A stretch of 10,817 nt of DNA from Bacteroidales bacterium (GCA_017560705.1 JAFZEK010000218.1:1-10817); one strand, 5' to 3'. Shown: positions 1 through 6,816, numbered from the stretch's first letter. Notes: a model not told the origin generated them from the sequence alone. Translations and numbers: made by a program.

Positions 1-113
1 ATCGACGAAGTCAACCACGCAAAAGTTCTTTTATTTCATGATAATATTTCTTAGAACGTGGAATTTTTAGAAGTTGCCTATAACAAGATTCGGGGGTACA
101 TTATAACTTTATT

Positions 114-170
114 GGTCGCAACGCCTGGCGGCTGCGACGCGGCGAGACGTGCCGTTGGCGCATCTCTACA
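114..170 (-). repeat. Palindromic repeat element, copy 1 (left arm of an inverted doublet)
   Basis: This is one of two related copies facing each other. Positions 144-160 (GAGACGTGCCGTTGGCG) are the exact reverse complement of 294-310, and GGTCGC (114-119) is the exact reverse complement of 335-340. Each copy can fold into two consecutive hairpins: GTCGC...GCGAC (115-137) and a GAGACG-type stem around the GTT loop (144-166). The loop and spacer between the first stem arms differ between copies while the stem ends are kept, as expected if structure is conserved. The CGCATCTCTACA end (159-170) is identical to one arm of the hairpin at 6424-6454. It resembles REP/REPIN-type intergenic repeats in layout; this is inference. 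Confidence 0.7.
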
Positions 171-282
171 GTGGCGTGTTTTTATCCATTGCATATAATA
201 TTCCACAATAGATATATCGCATACAAAACAAAACAATTATTTCCCCACACACAACAATACACAGCAAACACCTTTCCCATCG

Positions 283-340
283 TGTAAAGACGCCGCCAAC
301 GGCACGTCTCTCTTTGTCGCAGCCTATAGGCGTCGCGACC
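283..340 (+). repeat. Palindromic repeat element, copy 2 (right arm of an inverted doublet)
   Basis: This is the opposite-facing partner of the copy at 114-170. It starts with TGTAAAGACGC (283-293), which is identical to the start of the palindrome at 6781-6791, continues with CGCCAACGGCACGTCTC (294-310), and ends with the GTCGC...GCGAC hairpin (316-339). Weaker similarity runs a few bases outside GGTCGC on both sides (TTATTAAG at 341-348 against CTTTATT on the left), so the duplicated unit may be slightly longer than marked. The two arms are separated by about 112 bp of AT-rich, unrelated sequence. Confidence 0.7.
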
Positions 341-640
341 TTATTAAGCACAAATCCATCGTCGGTATTTTTGCAAGATAACATCTGCCGTATATATATG
401 CTTTAGATATGATATTTCCTAATGAACGTCATTAGATATTGATTACATGCATCACGCTTACATTATACAGATGTTTTTATAACAAGATTGGAAATAAAAA
501 AGTGCGACAGTTGCATGTCGTAAGTATGGCATTTAATGTACAAAACCATGGGAGTTACGACCCAAAACTACGGCACTCAGTACCCACAAGTGTGGTGGTT
601 TATCGGAGCTATATTTCTACACTTCCAAGCAAACATCCAT

Positions 641-697
641 AAAACAAAAACGGTGTTAGATATCCGTTTTTCTATATTCCAACACCGTCGTTTTATT
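641..697 (-). terminator. Intrinsic terminator downstream of rimO, probably bidirectional
   Basis: ACGGTGTT (650-657) pairs perfectly with AACACCGT (681-688) around a 23-nt loop. Read on the minus strand the stem is followed by a T-rich tract (complement of AAAACAAAAA, 641-650), the classical intrinsic form, and it lies 11 bp after the rimO stop codon. Read on the plus strand the stem is followed by CGTTTTATTTATTATT, so it could also stop transcription arriving from the left. Confidence 0.75.
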
Positions 698-699
698 TA

Positions 700-1998
700 T
701 TATTCTTCTACAAGGGAAGCCATAAGGTCATACTCCATTGCATCATCTATTTTCACTTTGTAGAACTCCCCTACTTTCAGTTTGGCAGTAGTTTGTATCA
801 GCACTTCGTTATCTATTTCGGGCGAATCGAACTCCGTACGTCCTACCCAAAAATCGCCTTCCTTCCTATCTACAAGCACCGTGCACACCATACCTACCTT
901 CTCCATATTCTTCTGTATGGATATTGTTTCCTGTATCTCCATTATCTCATCCATACGTCGTTGTTTTTCTTCTTCCGGCACAGTGTCGCCAAGCAAGTAA
1001 GAGGAAGTACCCTCTTCGGCAGAATATTTAAACACTCCCAACCTTTCAAATCTCATTTCTTTCACGAAATTTTTAAGCTGCAGAAACTGTTCTTCGGTCT
1101 CATTGGGGTAGCCCACAATAAGAGCAGTACGTATAGCCACATTGGGCAGCTGAGTTCTGAACTTTCGCAAAAGCTCCATAGTGTCGCCCTCGTCGATACC
1201 ACGCTGCATCGAAGCAAGTATTTCAGTGTTTATATGTTGTAGGGGTATATCTATATAGTTACAAATACAGTCATATTTGTTCATTACTTCCACCACATCG
1301 TCGGGGAAAGAGGAAGGGAAAGTGTAGTGCAACCTTATCCATTTGGCACCGGAAAGCGTGGCCAACTGTTCTAGCAGCTCGCCTAAGCATCGCTTGCCAT
1401 ATATGTCCACACCGTAGTAGGTAGTGTCTTGAGCTATCAGCAACAACTCTTTCACCCCATTTTGCACCAACTCTTTGGCTTCTCTCACAATATCCTCGAT
1501 AGGGCGAGAAACGAACTTTCCTCTTATAAGAGGAATAGCACAGTAAGAGCAACGGCGGTTGCAGCCTTCGGCAATTTTAATATAGGCATAGTGTTTTGGT
1601 GTGCTTTGCAATTTACGAGAAGCGAAATCATCATTGGCAAAGTTATCAATAAGGCTAGCCAAAAGCTCGTTCCATTGATGTACTCCGTAGAACGCATCCA
1701 CCTCCGGAATTTCGGCAGCCAGCTCCTCGGCATAGCGTTCGGACAAGCACCCACACACTATTATCTTTTTAGGATTTTTCTTCTTTCTTTTCAGCTCTGC
1801 ATACTCCAATATAGCATTTATGGACTCCTCTTTGGCATCGCCAATGAAGCCACAAGTGTTTATTATCACTATATCCGATGAGTTTCTAGCATCGTCAAAC
1901 TTAACAGTGAAGCCCACATTTTGCAAGTGACCGGCTATGTTTTCGGAATCCACAGTATTCTTGGAGCATCCCAAGGTTACAATATTTACACTCTTCAT
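700..1998 (-). CDS. rimO: Ribosomal protein uS12 methylthiotransferase RimO
   Basis: RimO is a radical-SAM methylthiotransferase that adds a methylthio group to a conserved aspartate of ribosomal protein uS12, in the cytoplasm. The 432-residue product has the full family layout. The N-terminal UPF0004 domain carries its three cluster cysteines, C11 (LGCSKN), C49 (NTCGF) and C84 (CGC). The radical-SAM motif is C146-x3-C150-x2-C153 (GCNRRCSYC). A C-terminal TRAM domain occupies about 366-432. The LGCSKN opening and short spacing favour RimO over MiaB, which usually starts with a TFGCQMN-type motif. Length is close to E. coli RimO (about 440). It begins 26 bp after the ftsY stop codon on the same strand and ends just before a strong terminator, so it is probably the last gene of an ftsY-rimO operon. 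Confidence 0.95.
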   Translation of the reverse strand: MKSVNIVTLGCSKNTVDSENIAGHLQNVGFTVKFDDARNSSDIVIINTCGFIGDAKEESINAILEYAELKRKKKNPKKIIVCGCLSERYAEELAAEIPEVDAFYGVHQWNELLASLIDNFANDDFASRKLQSTPKHYAYIKIAEGCNRRCSYCAIPLIRGKFVSRPIEDIVREAKELVQNGVKELLLIAQDTTYYGVDIYGKRCLGELLEQLATLSGAKWIRLHYTFPSSFPDDVVEVMNKYDCICNYIDIPLQHINTEILASMQRGIDEGDTMELLRKFRTQLPNVAIRTALIVGYPNETEEQFLQLKNFVKEMRFERLGVFKYSAEEGTSSYLLGDTVPEEEKQRRMDEIMEIQETISIQKNMEKVGMVCTVLVDRKEGDFWVGRTEFDSPEIDNEVLIQTTAKLKVGEFYKVKIDDAMEYDLMASLVEE

Positions 1999-2024
1999 CT
2001 ACCAAAAAAATATTTTGCTAAGCC

Positions 2025-2975
2025 CTATTCAAACAAACTATCTACAAAAGCCTTGGAGTTGAAAATTTGCAAATCAGTCATCTGCTCTCCTAGCCCAATG
2101 TACCTTACCGGCACTTTAAATTGGTCGGATATACCAATCACTACACCGCCTTTAGCAGTACCATCCAGTTTGGTAAGAGCCAAAGCATTCACATCGGTAG
2201 CCTCGGTAAACTGCTTAGCTTGCTCTATAGCATTTTGGCCGGTAGAAGCATCAAGCACCAACAACACTTCGTGCGGAGCGTCGGGCACCACCTTTTGCAT
2301 CACCTTCTTAATCTTGGAAAGTTCATTCATAAGACCTATCTTGTTGTGTAGTCTACCGGCGGTATCTATAAGCACCACATCTACATTCTTAGCCACGGCC
2401 GACTTCAAAGTGTCGAATGCTACCGAAGCAGGATCAGTGTTCATACCTTGAGCCACGATAGGTACGCCTACTCTCTCCGACCATATTGTAAGCTGATCCA
2501 CAGCGGCAGCTCTAAAGGTGTCGGAAGCACCAAGCATCACACTCTTACCAGCTTGCTTAAACTGATAGGCCAATTTACCAATAGTAGTAGTTTTGCCCAC
2601 GCCATTGACCCCAACCACCATAATTACGTATGGTTTATGACTAGTAGAGAACGAAAAGTCTGAATGTTCTTCGGCTTCATGTTCGTTGAGCAACGAGGCT
2701 ATCTCCTCCTTTAGTAGAGCGTTCAATTGATTAGTACCAACGTATTTATCTTTTTGCACGCGTTCTTGCAAGCGAGAAATAATCTTCAACGTAGTATCCA
2801 CCCCCACATCGGCAGAGATAAGAATTTCCTCCAATTGGTCTAAAACTTCATCATCAACCTTAGACTTACCTATCAAGGTTTTAGAAATTTTGGAGAAGAT
2901 ATTCTCTTTAGTTTTAGACAATCCTTTGTCTAGAGTTTCCTTTTTTTCCTTGGTAAAGAATGAAAAAAATCCCAT
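2025..2975 (-). CDS. ftsY: Signal recognition particle receptor FtsY
   Basis: FtsY is the membrane-associated GTPase that receives the SRP-ribosome-nascent chain complex and passes it to the SecYEG translocon. The 316-residue protein has an N domain (about 1-105) followed by the G domain with all GTPase motifs: GVNGVGKTT (122-130), DTFRAAAVDQL (152-162), DTAGR (204-208), TKLDGTAKGG (268-277) and GLGE (294-297). There is no long acidic A domain as in E. coli FtsY. Membrane contact would rely on the short N-terminal stretch MGFFSFFTKEKKE, which is aromatic then basic and fits an amphipathic membrane-targeting helix. The SRP GTPase partner, Ffh, is encoded at the right edge of this window in a separate cluster. 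rimO follows directly. A terminator and a possible promoter lie between this gene and the ribosomal-protein genes upstream. Confidence 0.97.
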   Translation of the reverse strand: MGFFSFFTKEKKETLDKGLSKTKENIFSKISKTLIGKSKVDDEVLDQLEEILISADVGVDTTLKIISRLQERVQKDKYVGTNQLNALLKEEIASLLNEHEAEEHSDFSFSTSHKPYVIMVVGVNGVGKTTTIGKLAYQFKQAGKSVMLGASDTFRAAAVDQLTIWSERVGVPIVAQGMNTDPASVAFDTLKSAVAKNVDVVLIDTAGRLHNKIGLMNELSKIKKVMQKVVPDAPHEVLLVLDASTGQNAIEQAKQFTEATDVNALALTKLDGTAKGGVVIGISDQFKVPVRYIGLGEQMTDLQIFNSKAFVDSLFE

Positions 2976-2999
2976 AATCTTACGTGTTTAATTGAAATG

Positions 3000-3031
3000 C
3001 GAAATTACACATTTTTCTTGACATACACAAA
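3000..3031 (-). promoter_or_regulatory. Possible Bacteroidota-type promoter for ftsY-rimO
   Basis: On the minus strand, TTTG (3031-3028) is followed after 20 nt by TAATTTCG (3007-3000), one mismatch from TAnnTTTG. This would start transcription roughly 15-20 nt before the ftsY ATG. A separate promoter is expected because a strong terminator lies between DUF4295 and ftsY. The mismatch keeps confidence modest. Confidence 0.35.
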
Positions 3032-3080
3032 CTTTCAACATAAAAAAATTATATCAAGAATAGTGTAAAAATATAAGCAC

Positions 3081-3107
3081 AAAAAAATAGCCCCAGATAT
3101 GGGGCTA
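3081..3107 (-). terminator. Intrinsic terminator after the bL33-DUF4295 genes
   Basis: TAGCCCC (3088-3094) and GGGGCTA (3101-3107) form a perfect 7-bp GC-rich stem with a 6-nt loop. On the minus strand it is followed directly by seven T residues (complement of 3081-3087). It lies 23 bp after the DUF4295 stop codon and should separate that transcript from ftsY. On the plus strand the stem is followed by A residues, so it is directional. Confidence 0.85.
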
Positions 3108-3130
3108 AAAACAAATGCGTATGAAAAAAA

Positions 3131-3286
3131 TTATTTTTTAGTTAGAGTATCCTTTACCATATCTTCAGGAACAACTATTTCTTTAAAAACGTAAGCTCCT
3201 GTTTTTGGAGAACGCTCGCATTTTATAATCTTTGCGAACTTCTTTTGTTCACCTATTCTTAATGTTGCAACTGCTTTCTTTGCCAT
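3131..3286 (-). CDS. DUF4295 small basic protein, probable Bacteroidota-specific ribosomal protein
   Basis: This 51-residue lysine-rich protein opens MAKKAVATLRIGEQKK and carries the core SPKTGAYVFKE (about 26-36) and the tail VPEDMVKDTLTKK. That pattern matches the DUF4295 family, found in Bacteroidota and normally about 50 residues long. From memory, a cryo-EM structure of the Flavobacterium johnsoniae ribosome reported an extra large-subunit protein named bL38; I believe it belongs to this family, but this should be confirmed. The gene starts 9 bp after the bL33 gene stops, so the two are almost certainly translated from one mRNA, which fits a ribosomal role. A perfect terminator follows. 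The start ATG is the only one compatible with the family's length. Confidence 0.85.
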   Translation of the reverse strand: MAKKAVATLRIGEQKKFAKIIKCERSPKTGAYVFKEIVVPEDMVKDTLTKK

Positions 3287-3295
3287 ATCTTACTA

Positions 3296-3484
3296 TTATT
3301 TTATTTCTTTGTGTATTGTTACTTTTTTCAATATGGGGTTATACTTCTTCAACTCCATACGACCCGGAGTATTTTTTTTATTCTTTGTTGTTACGTATCT
3401 TGATGTTCCGGGCATTCCGCTTGCTTTATGTTCTGTGCATTCCAATATCACTTGCACTCTTGCATCCTTAGTTTTCTTTGCCAT
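3296..3484 (-). CDS. rpmG: 50S ribosomal protein bL33
   Basis: bL33 is a small protein of the large ribosomal subunit near the E site. The 62-residue product shows the family core: [45 protein letters not shown] in outline, with TTKNKKN at 32-38 and ELKKYNP at 44-50. Zinc-binding versions carry two CxxC pairs; here only C16 remains and the C-terminal pair is replaced by NPILK, so this is a zinc-free (C-minus) form. It is the first gene of a two-gene transcript with the DUF4295 gene and has a good promoter just upstream. In many Bacteroidota rpmB (bL28) immediately precedes rpmG; no such gene is present here. Confidence 0.95.
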   Translation of the reverse strand: MAKKTKDARVQVILECTEHKASGMPGTSRYVTTKNKKNTPGRMELKKYNPILKKVTIHKEIK

Positions 3485-3507
3485 TTCTTTTTCGTGTTTT
3501 TATGTTG

Positions 3508-3538
3508 CAAAATTACAATAAATATCTGAATATACAAT
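3508..3538 (-). promoter_or_regulatory. Bacteroidota-type promoter for rpmG-DUF4295
   Basis: On the minus strand, ATTG (3538-3535, one mismatch to TTTG) is followed after 19 nt by TAATTTTG (3515-3508), a perfect match to the TAnnTTTG minus-7 box. Transcription would start about 15-20 nt before the rpmG ATG, giving a short leader. This supports rpmG being the first gene of its transcript. Confidence 0.6.
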
Positions 3539-3808
3539 ACTTTTCGCAATATTTTTTTGTTTTTTATTTTCAATCATATATATATCAATATATTACATTT
3601 TACACTTAAACTCATTTTTCCTATATATTTTTTGTTTTTTTCTCGTTCATTTCCACAGTTTTCCCATTTTTTGTACTGTTTTTCACCACTAAAGCATATA
3701 TTAAATATATAACACTATATACCAATATAATACAGCACTTTTCCAAAGGTTGCTTCTATGATTCCACATTCTGTAAATCTTTTAAAAGTAGCCTTAAGTA
3801 TAATCCAT

Positions 3809-3838
3809 TTTGAAATCAAACAAAAATGCGTATTTTTG
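3809..3838 (+). promoter_or_regulatory. Bacteroidota-type promoter for mutS2
   Basis: TTTG (3809-3812) is followed after 18 nt by TATTTTTG (3831-3838), a perfect minus-7 box. The expected start of transcription is near 3843-3847, about 30-35 nt ahead of the first mutS2 ATG. Confidence 0.65.
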
Positions 3839-3877
3839 CAATTGAATAGCCCTAACATCAAAGAAATCTAGGCAACT

Positions 3878-6346
3878 ATGTATCAAAATTATACAATGAA
3901 CGATTACGCTCTATTACTAGAAGAGAAAATAGGATTTACCCAAATAAGGGAGATGGTAGCACGCGAATGCGTGAACAATATGGCACTAAAATTTGCCAAA
4001 CAAATGAGTTTTTCATCCAACTACGACGAGGTGGTGAAAAACCTTTGCCAAACCGATGAGTTTAGACAAATACTACTGATGGAAAACAGCTTTCCATCAC
4101 AAGATTTCTTTGACCTTTCCGAAGAACTTAGCCGACTAAAAACCATTGGCACAGTCATAGAGCTGGAAGCCCTTTTTGACCTAAAATGTTCATTGAGAAC
4201 CATATTTGAATGCAGTAAGTTTTTCGCCAATAGCGAAGAGGGCAAATATCCCGAGCTAAGCCTTTTGGCTCAAAAAATAACACTCGACTACGACATTCTG
4301 AAAGAATGTAACCGCATAATAGACGACAAAGGCAACATCTACGACACTGCTTCAGAGCAACTTTATGACATTCGCCGACAACAACGACAAAAACAATCAA
4401 GCATAGATCGCCAGATAAGCAAAACGCTAAACATAGCCAAACAAGAAGGTTGGGCACCGGAAAATGCCGAGGTGACAATACGCAACGGCCGTGCGGTGAT
4501 ACCTATGCTCGACACTCACCGAAGAAAAATAAAAGGTCTCATCCTCGATGAATCTGCCACCAGGCAAACAGCATACTTAGAACCTGCCGAAGTGGTAGAG
4601 CTAAACAACGACCTGAGAGAACTAGAGTTTGCCGAACAACGTGAGATAGAGCGAATTCTGAAACAGTTCACCGAGAGCATTAGAACCATGCTCCCCGAAA
4701 TGCTAACAGCCTATTGGGTACTAGCCAAAATAGATTTCATAAGAGCCAAAGCAAAATTTGCACTAAGCATAAAAGCAGGAATGCCCATTGTGGACAACTG
4801 CCCAAAAGTGTATTGGTTCGACGCTAAGCATCCTCTTTTATACCTAAACCTAAAAAAACAGCACAAAGAAATTGTGCCGTTCAACATTGAACTAAACACC
4901 GAACAACGCATAGTCATCATATCCGGGCCCAACTCCGGCGGAAAATCCGTGTGCTTGAAAACCCTTGGTCTTTTGCAATATATGCTTCAAAGTGGTTTAC
5001 TAGTACCTGCAAAAGAGACTTCGGAGTTTGGAATCTTCGACAGCATATTCATCGACATCGGCGACCAACAATCCATCGAGAACGATCTGAGTACCTACAG
5101 TTCGCACCTAGTAAACATGAAATACCTACTAGAAAAAGCTAACAACCACACACTGTTCTTATTAGATGAGCTTGGAGCCGGTACCGAACCACGCATAGGC
5201 GGAGCCATAGCCGAAGCTATATTGGAAGCACTCTACGAGCGAAAAGCCTTCGGTGTAGTAACCACACACTATGCCAACCTTAAACTTTTAGCCGACCGCT
5301 ACCCTGCCATAGCCAACGCAGCCATGCTGTTCGACACCGAACGCATGTTGCCTCTCTATCAACTAATAGTAAAACATCCGGGCAGCTCCTTCGCTTTCGA
5401 GATAGCTAAAAACATAGGACTGCCGGCCGAAATCCTAGCCGAAGCCGAAAAGAAAATAGGAAAAGAGTTGCTAAACTTTGAGCAACAGCTACAACAAATA
5501 GAGGTAGAAAAAAGCGAACTGCAAAAGAAAAGAACCGAACTAGAGGTGACCGACAGCTTCTTATCCGAAATGATAGAAAAATACACCAAGCTGAACACCA
5601 CCCTGGAAACAAAAAAACACGAAATACTATCCACTGCCAGACAGAACGCGAAACAAATAATAAACGATGCCAACAAACAGATAGAAAGAACGATAGCCGA
5701 AATACGCACCGCTCAAGCCAAAAAAGAAGAGACCTTGCAAGCAAGGGAAAAGCTGAAAAAAGAAGCGGAAAAGATAGACACCGAACAAAAGAAATCCGAC
5801 GAAAACATAAAGAAAATACAAAGTTCGGCTAAAAAAATAACATCATCAGCTGCTAATGAACCATCCGACAACCGCCCTATAGCTGTAGGCGACATAGTAA
5901 AAATCGGCGACCAAGACACCTTTGGGCAAGTGGTAGAAATAAAAGGCAAAAAAGCAACAATAGAAAGCAACAGCATACGCATGACCATAGCACTGAGCCA
6001 ACTAAGCAAGACGATGAAAAAGAACTTGCCTACACAAAAGAGTAAAAACAACAACTCCGAATATCAAACAATATACAACGAGTTGGCTGCTAAGCGTGCT
6101 GCTTTTTCGCCCACCTTGGACCTACGAGGCAAACGTGCCGAAGAAGCCCTAAACATGCTTGACCACTTCATCGACGAAGCATTACTTCTAAGCGAAAAAG
6201 AAATAAGAATACTCCACGGCACCGGCTACGGAATACTGAAAGAAGTGGTAAGAAAACGCCTCGCCGACCACTTGGAAGTAAAGAACTACCGTCCTGAAAT
6301 TCTAGAACTTGGCGGTGAAGGCATAACGGTTGTAACCTTAAAATAA
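3878..6346 (+). CDS. mutS2: MutS2 family protein: ABC-type ATPase with C-terminal Smr domain
   Basis: MutS2 proteins resemble the mismatch-repair protein MutS but lack its mismatch-recognition domain. They have been linked to limiting recombination and, in Bacillus, to splitting collided ribosomes. The 822-residue product has a helical core (about 10-335) and an ATPase domain with Walker A GPNSGGKS (350-357), signature STYSSH (405-410), Walker B LFLLDELGAG (426-435) and a TTHY switch (462-465). A long charged coiled coil follows (about 520-655), then a KOW-like stretch (VGDIVKIGDQDTFGQVVEI, about 670-688). The C-terminal Smr domain (about 747-822) has the nuclease-associated LDLRG (747-751) and HGTGYGIL (780-787) motifs intact. 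The ATG at 3878 follows the promoter best. Met7 is an equally plausible start, because homologues usually begin about ten residues before the KIGF motif. It is the only plus-strand gene here and has no operon partner. Confidence 0.95.
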   Translation: MYQNYTMNDYALLLEEKIGFTQIREMVARECVNNMALKFAKQMSFSSNYDEVVKNLCQTDEFRQILLMENSFPSQDFFDLSEELSRLKTIGTVIELEALFDLKCSLRTIFECSKFFANSEEGKYPELSLLAQKITLDYDILKECNRIIDDKGNIYDTASEQLYDIRRQQRQKQSSIDRQISKTLNIAKQEGWAPENAEVTIRNGRAVIPMLDTHRRKIKGLILDESATRQTAYLEPAEVVELNNDLRELEFAEQREIERILKQFTESIRTMLPEMLTAYWVLAKIDFIRAKAKFALSIKAGMPIVDNCPKVYWFDAKHPLLYLNLKKQHKEIVPFNIELNTEQRIVIISGPNSGGKSVCLKTLGLLQYMLQSGLLVPAKETSEFGIFDSIFIDIGDQQSIENDLSTYSSHLVNMKYLLEKANNHTLFLLDELGAGTEPRIGGAIAEAILEALYERKAFGVVTTHYANLKLLADRYPAIANAAMLFDTERMLPLYQLIVKHPGSSFAFEIAKNIGLPAEILAEAEKKIGKELLNFEQQLQQIEVEKSELQKKRTELEVTDSFLSEMIEKYTKLNTTLETKKHEILSTARQNAKQIINDANKQIERTIAEIRTAQAKKEETLQAREKLKKEAEKIDTEQKKSDENIKKIQSSAKKITSSAANEPSDNRPIAVGDIVKIGDQDTFGQVVEIKGKKATIESNSIRMTIALSQLSKTMKKNLPTQKSKNNNSEYQTIYNELAAKRAAFSPTLDLRGKRAEEALNMLDHFIDEALLLSEKEIRILHGTGYGILKEVVRKRLADHLEVKNYRPEILELGGEGITVVTLK

Positions 6347-6423
6347 GCCAACTTCTAGAAAAAAGATAGATTTACCCGTACCTTATGGAATTTTCAAAAG
6401 CAACTATATGATACTCTTACCAT

Positions 6424-6454
6424 TGTAGAGATGCGAGCTCGCCGCATCTCTACA
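6424..6454. repeat. Perfect 12-bp palindrome (GTAGAGATGCG family)
   Basis: TGTAGAGATGCG (6424-6435) and CGCATCTCTACA (6443-6454) form a perfect 12-bp stem with a 7-nt loop (AGCTCGC). The right arm is identical to 159-170, so it belongs to the same repeat family. No T-tract follows on the plus strand, so it is not a textbook terminator, although it lies 77 bp after mutS2 and could help end or stabilise that transcript. Confidence 0.75.
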
Positions 6455-6533
6455 CCATTCATCTAGCCTATTCTTAACAGCCACATCATACCTTCAATGC
6501 CTCAAAACTCATGTATACAAAACAGCCAAATTA

Positions 6534-6595
6534 TACATCACGAGGAAAAGAAAATTACATCACGAGGAATTTTCAATTACATCCGGATGAAAATT
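6534..6595. repeat. Three phased 22-bp direct repeats
   Basis: TACATCACGAGGA occurs at 6534-6546 and again at 6556-6568, exactly 22 bp apart. A third, diverged unit begins another 22 bp on with TACATCCGGATGA (6578-6590), so all three start on the same 22-bp phase (two DNA helical turns). The third unit contains the 10-bp palindrome CATCCGGATG (6580-6589), and AATTTTCA (6568-6575) is the inverse of TGAAAATT (6588-6595). Function unknown. Confidence 0.65.
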
Positions 6596-6774
6596 TGACA
6601 CCATCGTAGTGCTATTTTCAAGCACCAACAGTGCCTCATACCCACTCTATTCCTATCTCTTACAAAACAATATTAATAAAGGCAAAAGCCATTGTCCCAT
6701 CCGTTGATTAGATCCGCATGAATTACCCGTACCAAACTATGGTCTTTTCTTTTCCGAACAACAGCAAAAAAAGA

Positions 6775-6816
6775 AACCCTTGTAAAGACGCTGTTATCAG
6801 CATCTTTACAAGGGTT
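6775..6816. repeat. 19-bp long palindrome (GTAAAGACGC family), possible transcription end
   Basis: AACCCTTGTAAAGACGCTG (6775-6793) pairs with CAGCATCTTTACAAGGGTT (6798-6816) around a TTAT loop. The only imperfection is a C-A opposition, which becomes a G-U pair in minus-strand RNA. Its core TGTAAAGACGC is identical to 283-293. It lies between two convergent genes but lacks an adjacent T-run, so I classify it as a repeat that may also affect transcript ends. Confidence 0.7.

Larger units (their letters stand above)
1..640. other. Intergenic region with no recognisable gene
   Basis: No open frame here looks like a real protein: the available frames are short, lack recognisable motifs, and several overlap repeats or the terminator on the right. 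A frame open from the left edge (positions 2-70, plus strand, ending TAG) encodes about 22 residues rich in F and I; it could be the tail of an upstream gene but I do not recognise it. The notable content is the inverted repeat doublet at 114-340. A 12-nt direct repeat, TATAACAAGATT, occurs at 79-90 and 478-489 and brackets that doublet. A small hairpin (CGACA/TGTCG, 505-520) is also present. No tRNA or other known RNA was recognised. Confidence 0.6.
3485..3877. other. AT-rich divergent intergenic region between rpmG and mutS2
   Basis: Apart from the two promoters marked separately, I see no gene, RNA or strong hairpin in these 393 bp. The middle is very AT-rich, with TATA-type alternating runs (about 3580-3600 and 3715-3735) and T-tracts (about 3545-3570 and 3620-3645) that could be curved or easily melted DNA. 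No bL28-like reading frame is present. Confidence 0.6.

Noticed and set aside
2..70. Frame open from the left edge as the tail of an upstream gene or transposase
   Set aside because: Only about 22 residues are visible with no recognisable motif, and chance open frames of this length are common.
439..763. Two overlapping plus-strand open frames of 67 and 75 codons downstream of rimO
   Set aside because: The longer one runs through the terminator stem and into the rimO 3' end. Neither has recognisable motifs, so I treat them as chance frames.
793..1881. Open frames of about 150 codons on the plus strand opposite rimO (793-1242 and 1429-1881)
   Set aside because: They lie entirely inside rimO, whose motifs and length are complete. 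Their translations have no recognisable domains.
3649..3657. ATTTCCACA as a possible DnaA box in the AT-rich region before mutS2
   Set aside because: Two mismatches from the consensus, no clustered further boxes, and no replication gene nearby. Not evidence of an origin.
5359..6054. Minus-strand open frames of 110-116 codons opposite the mutS2 coiled coil
   Set aside because: They are rich in F, L and S, as expected from the complement of a Lys/Glu/Ala-rich coiled-coil sequence, and contradict the clear MutS2 reading frame.
6534..6595. CRISPR array reading of the 22-bp repeats
   Set aside because: Only two good units and one diverged unit, with 9-nt gaps rather than unique spacers of about 30 nt, and no cas genes.
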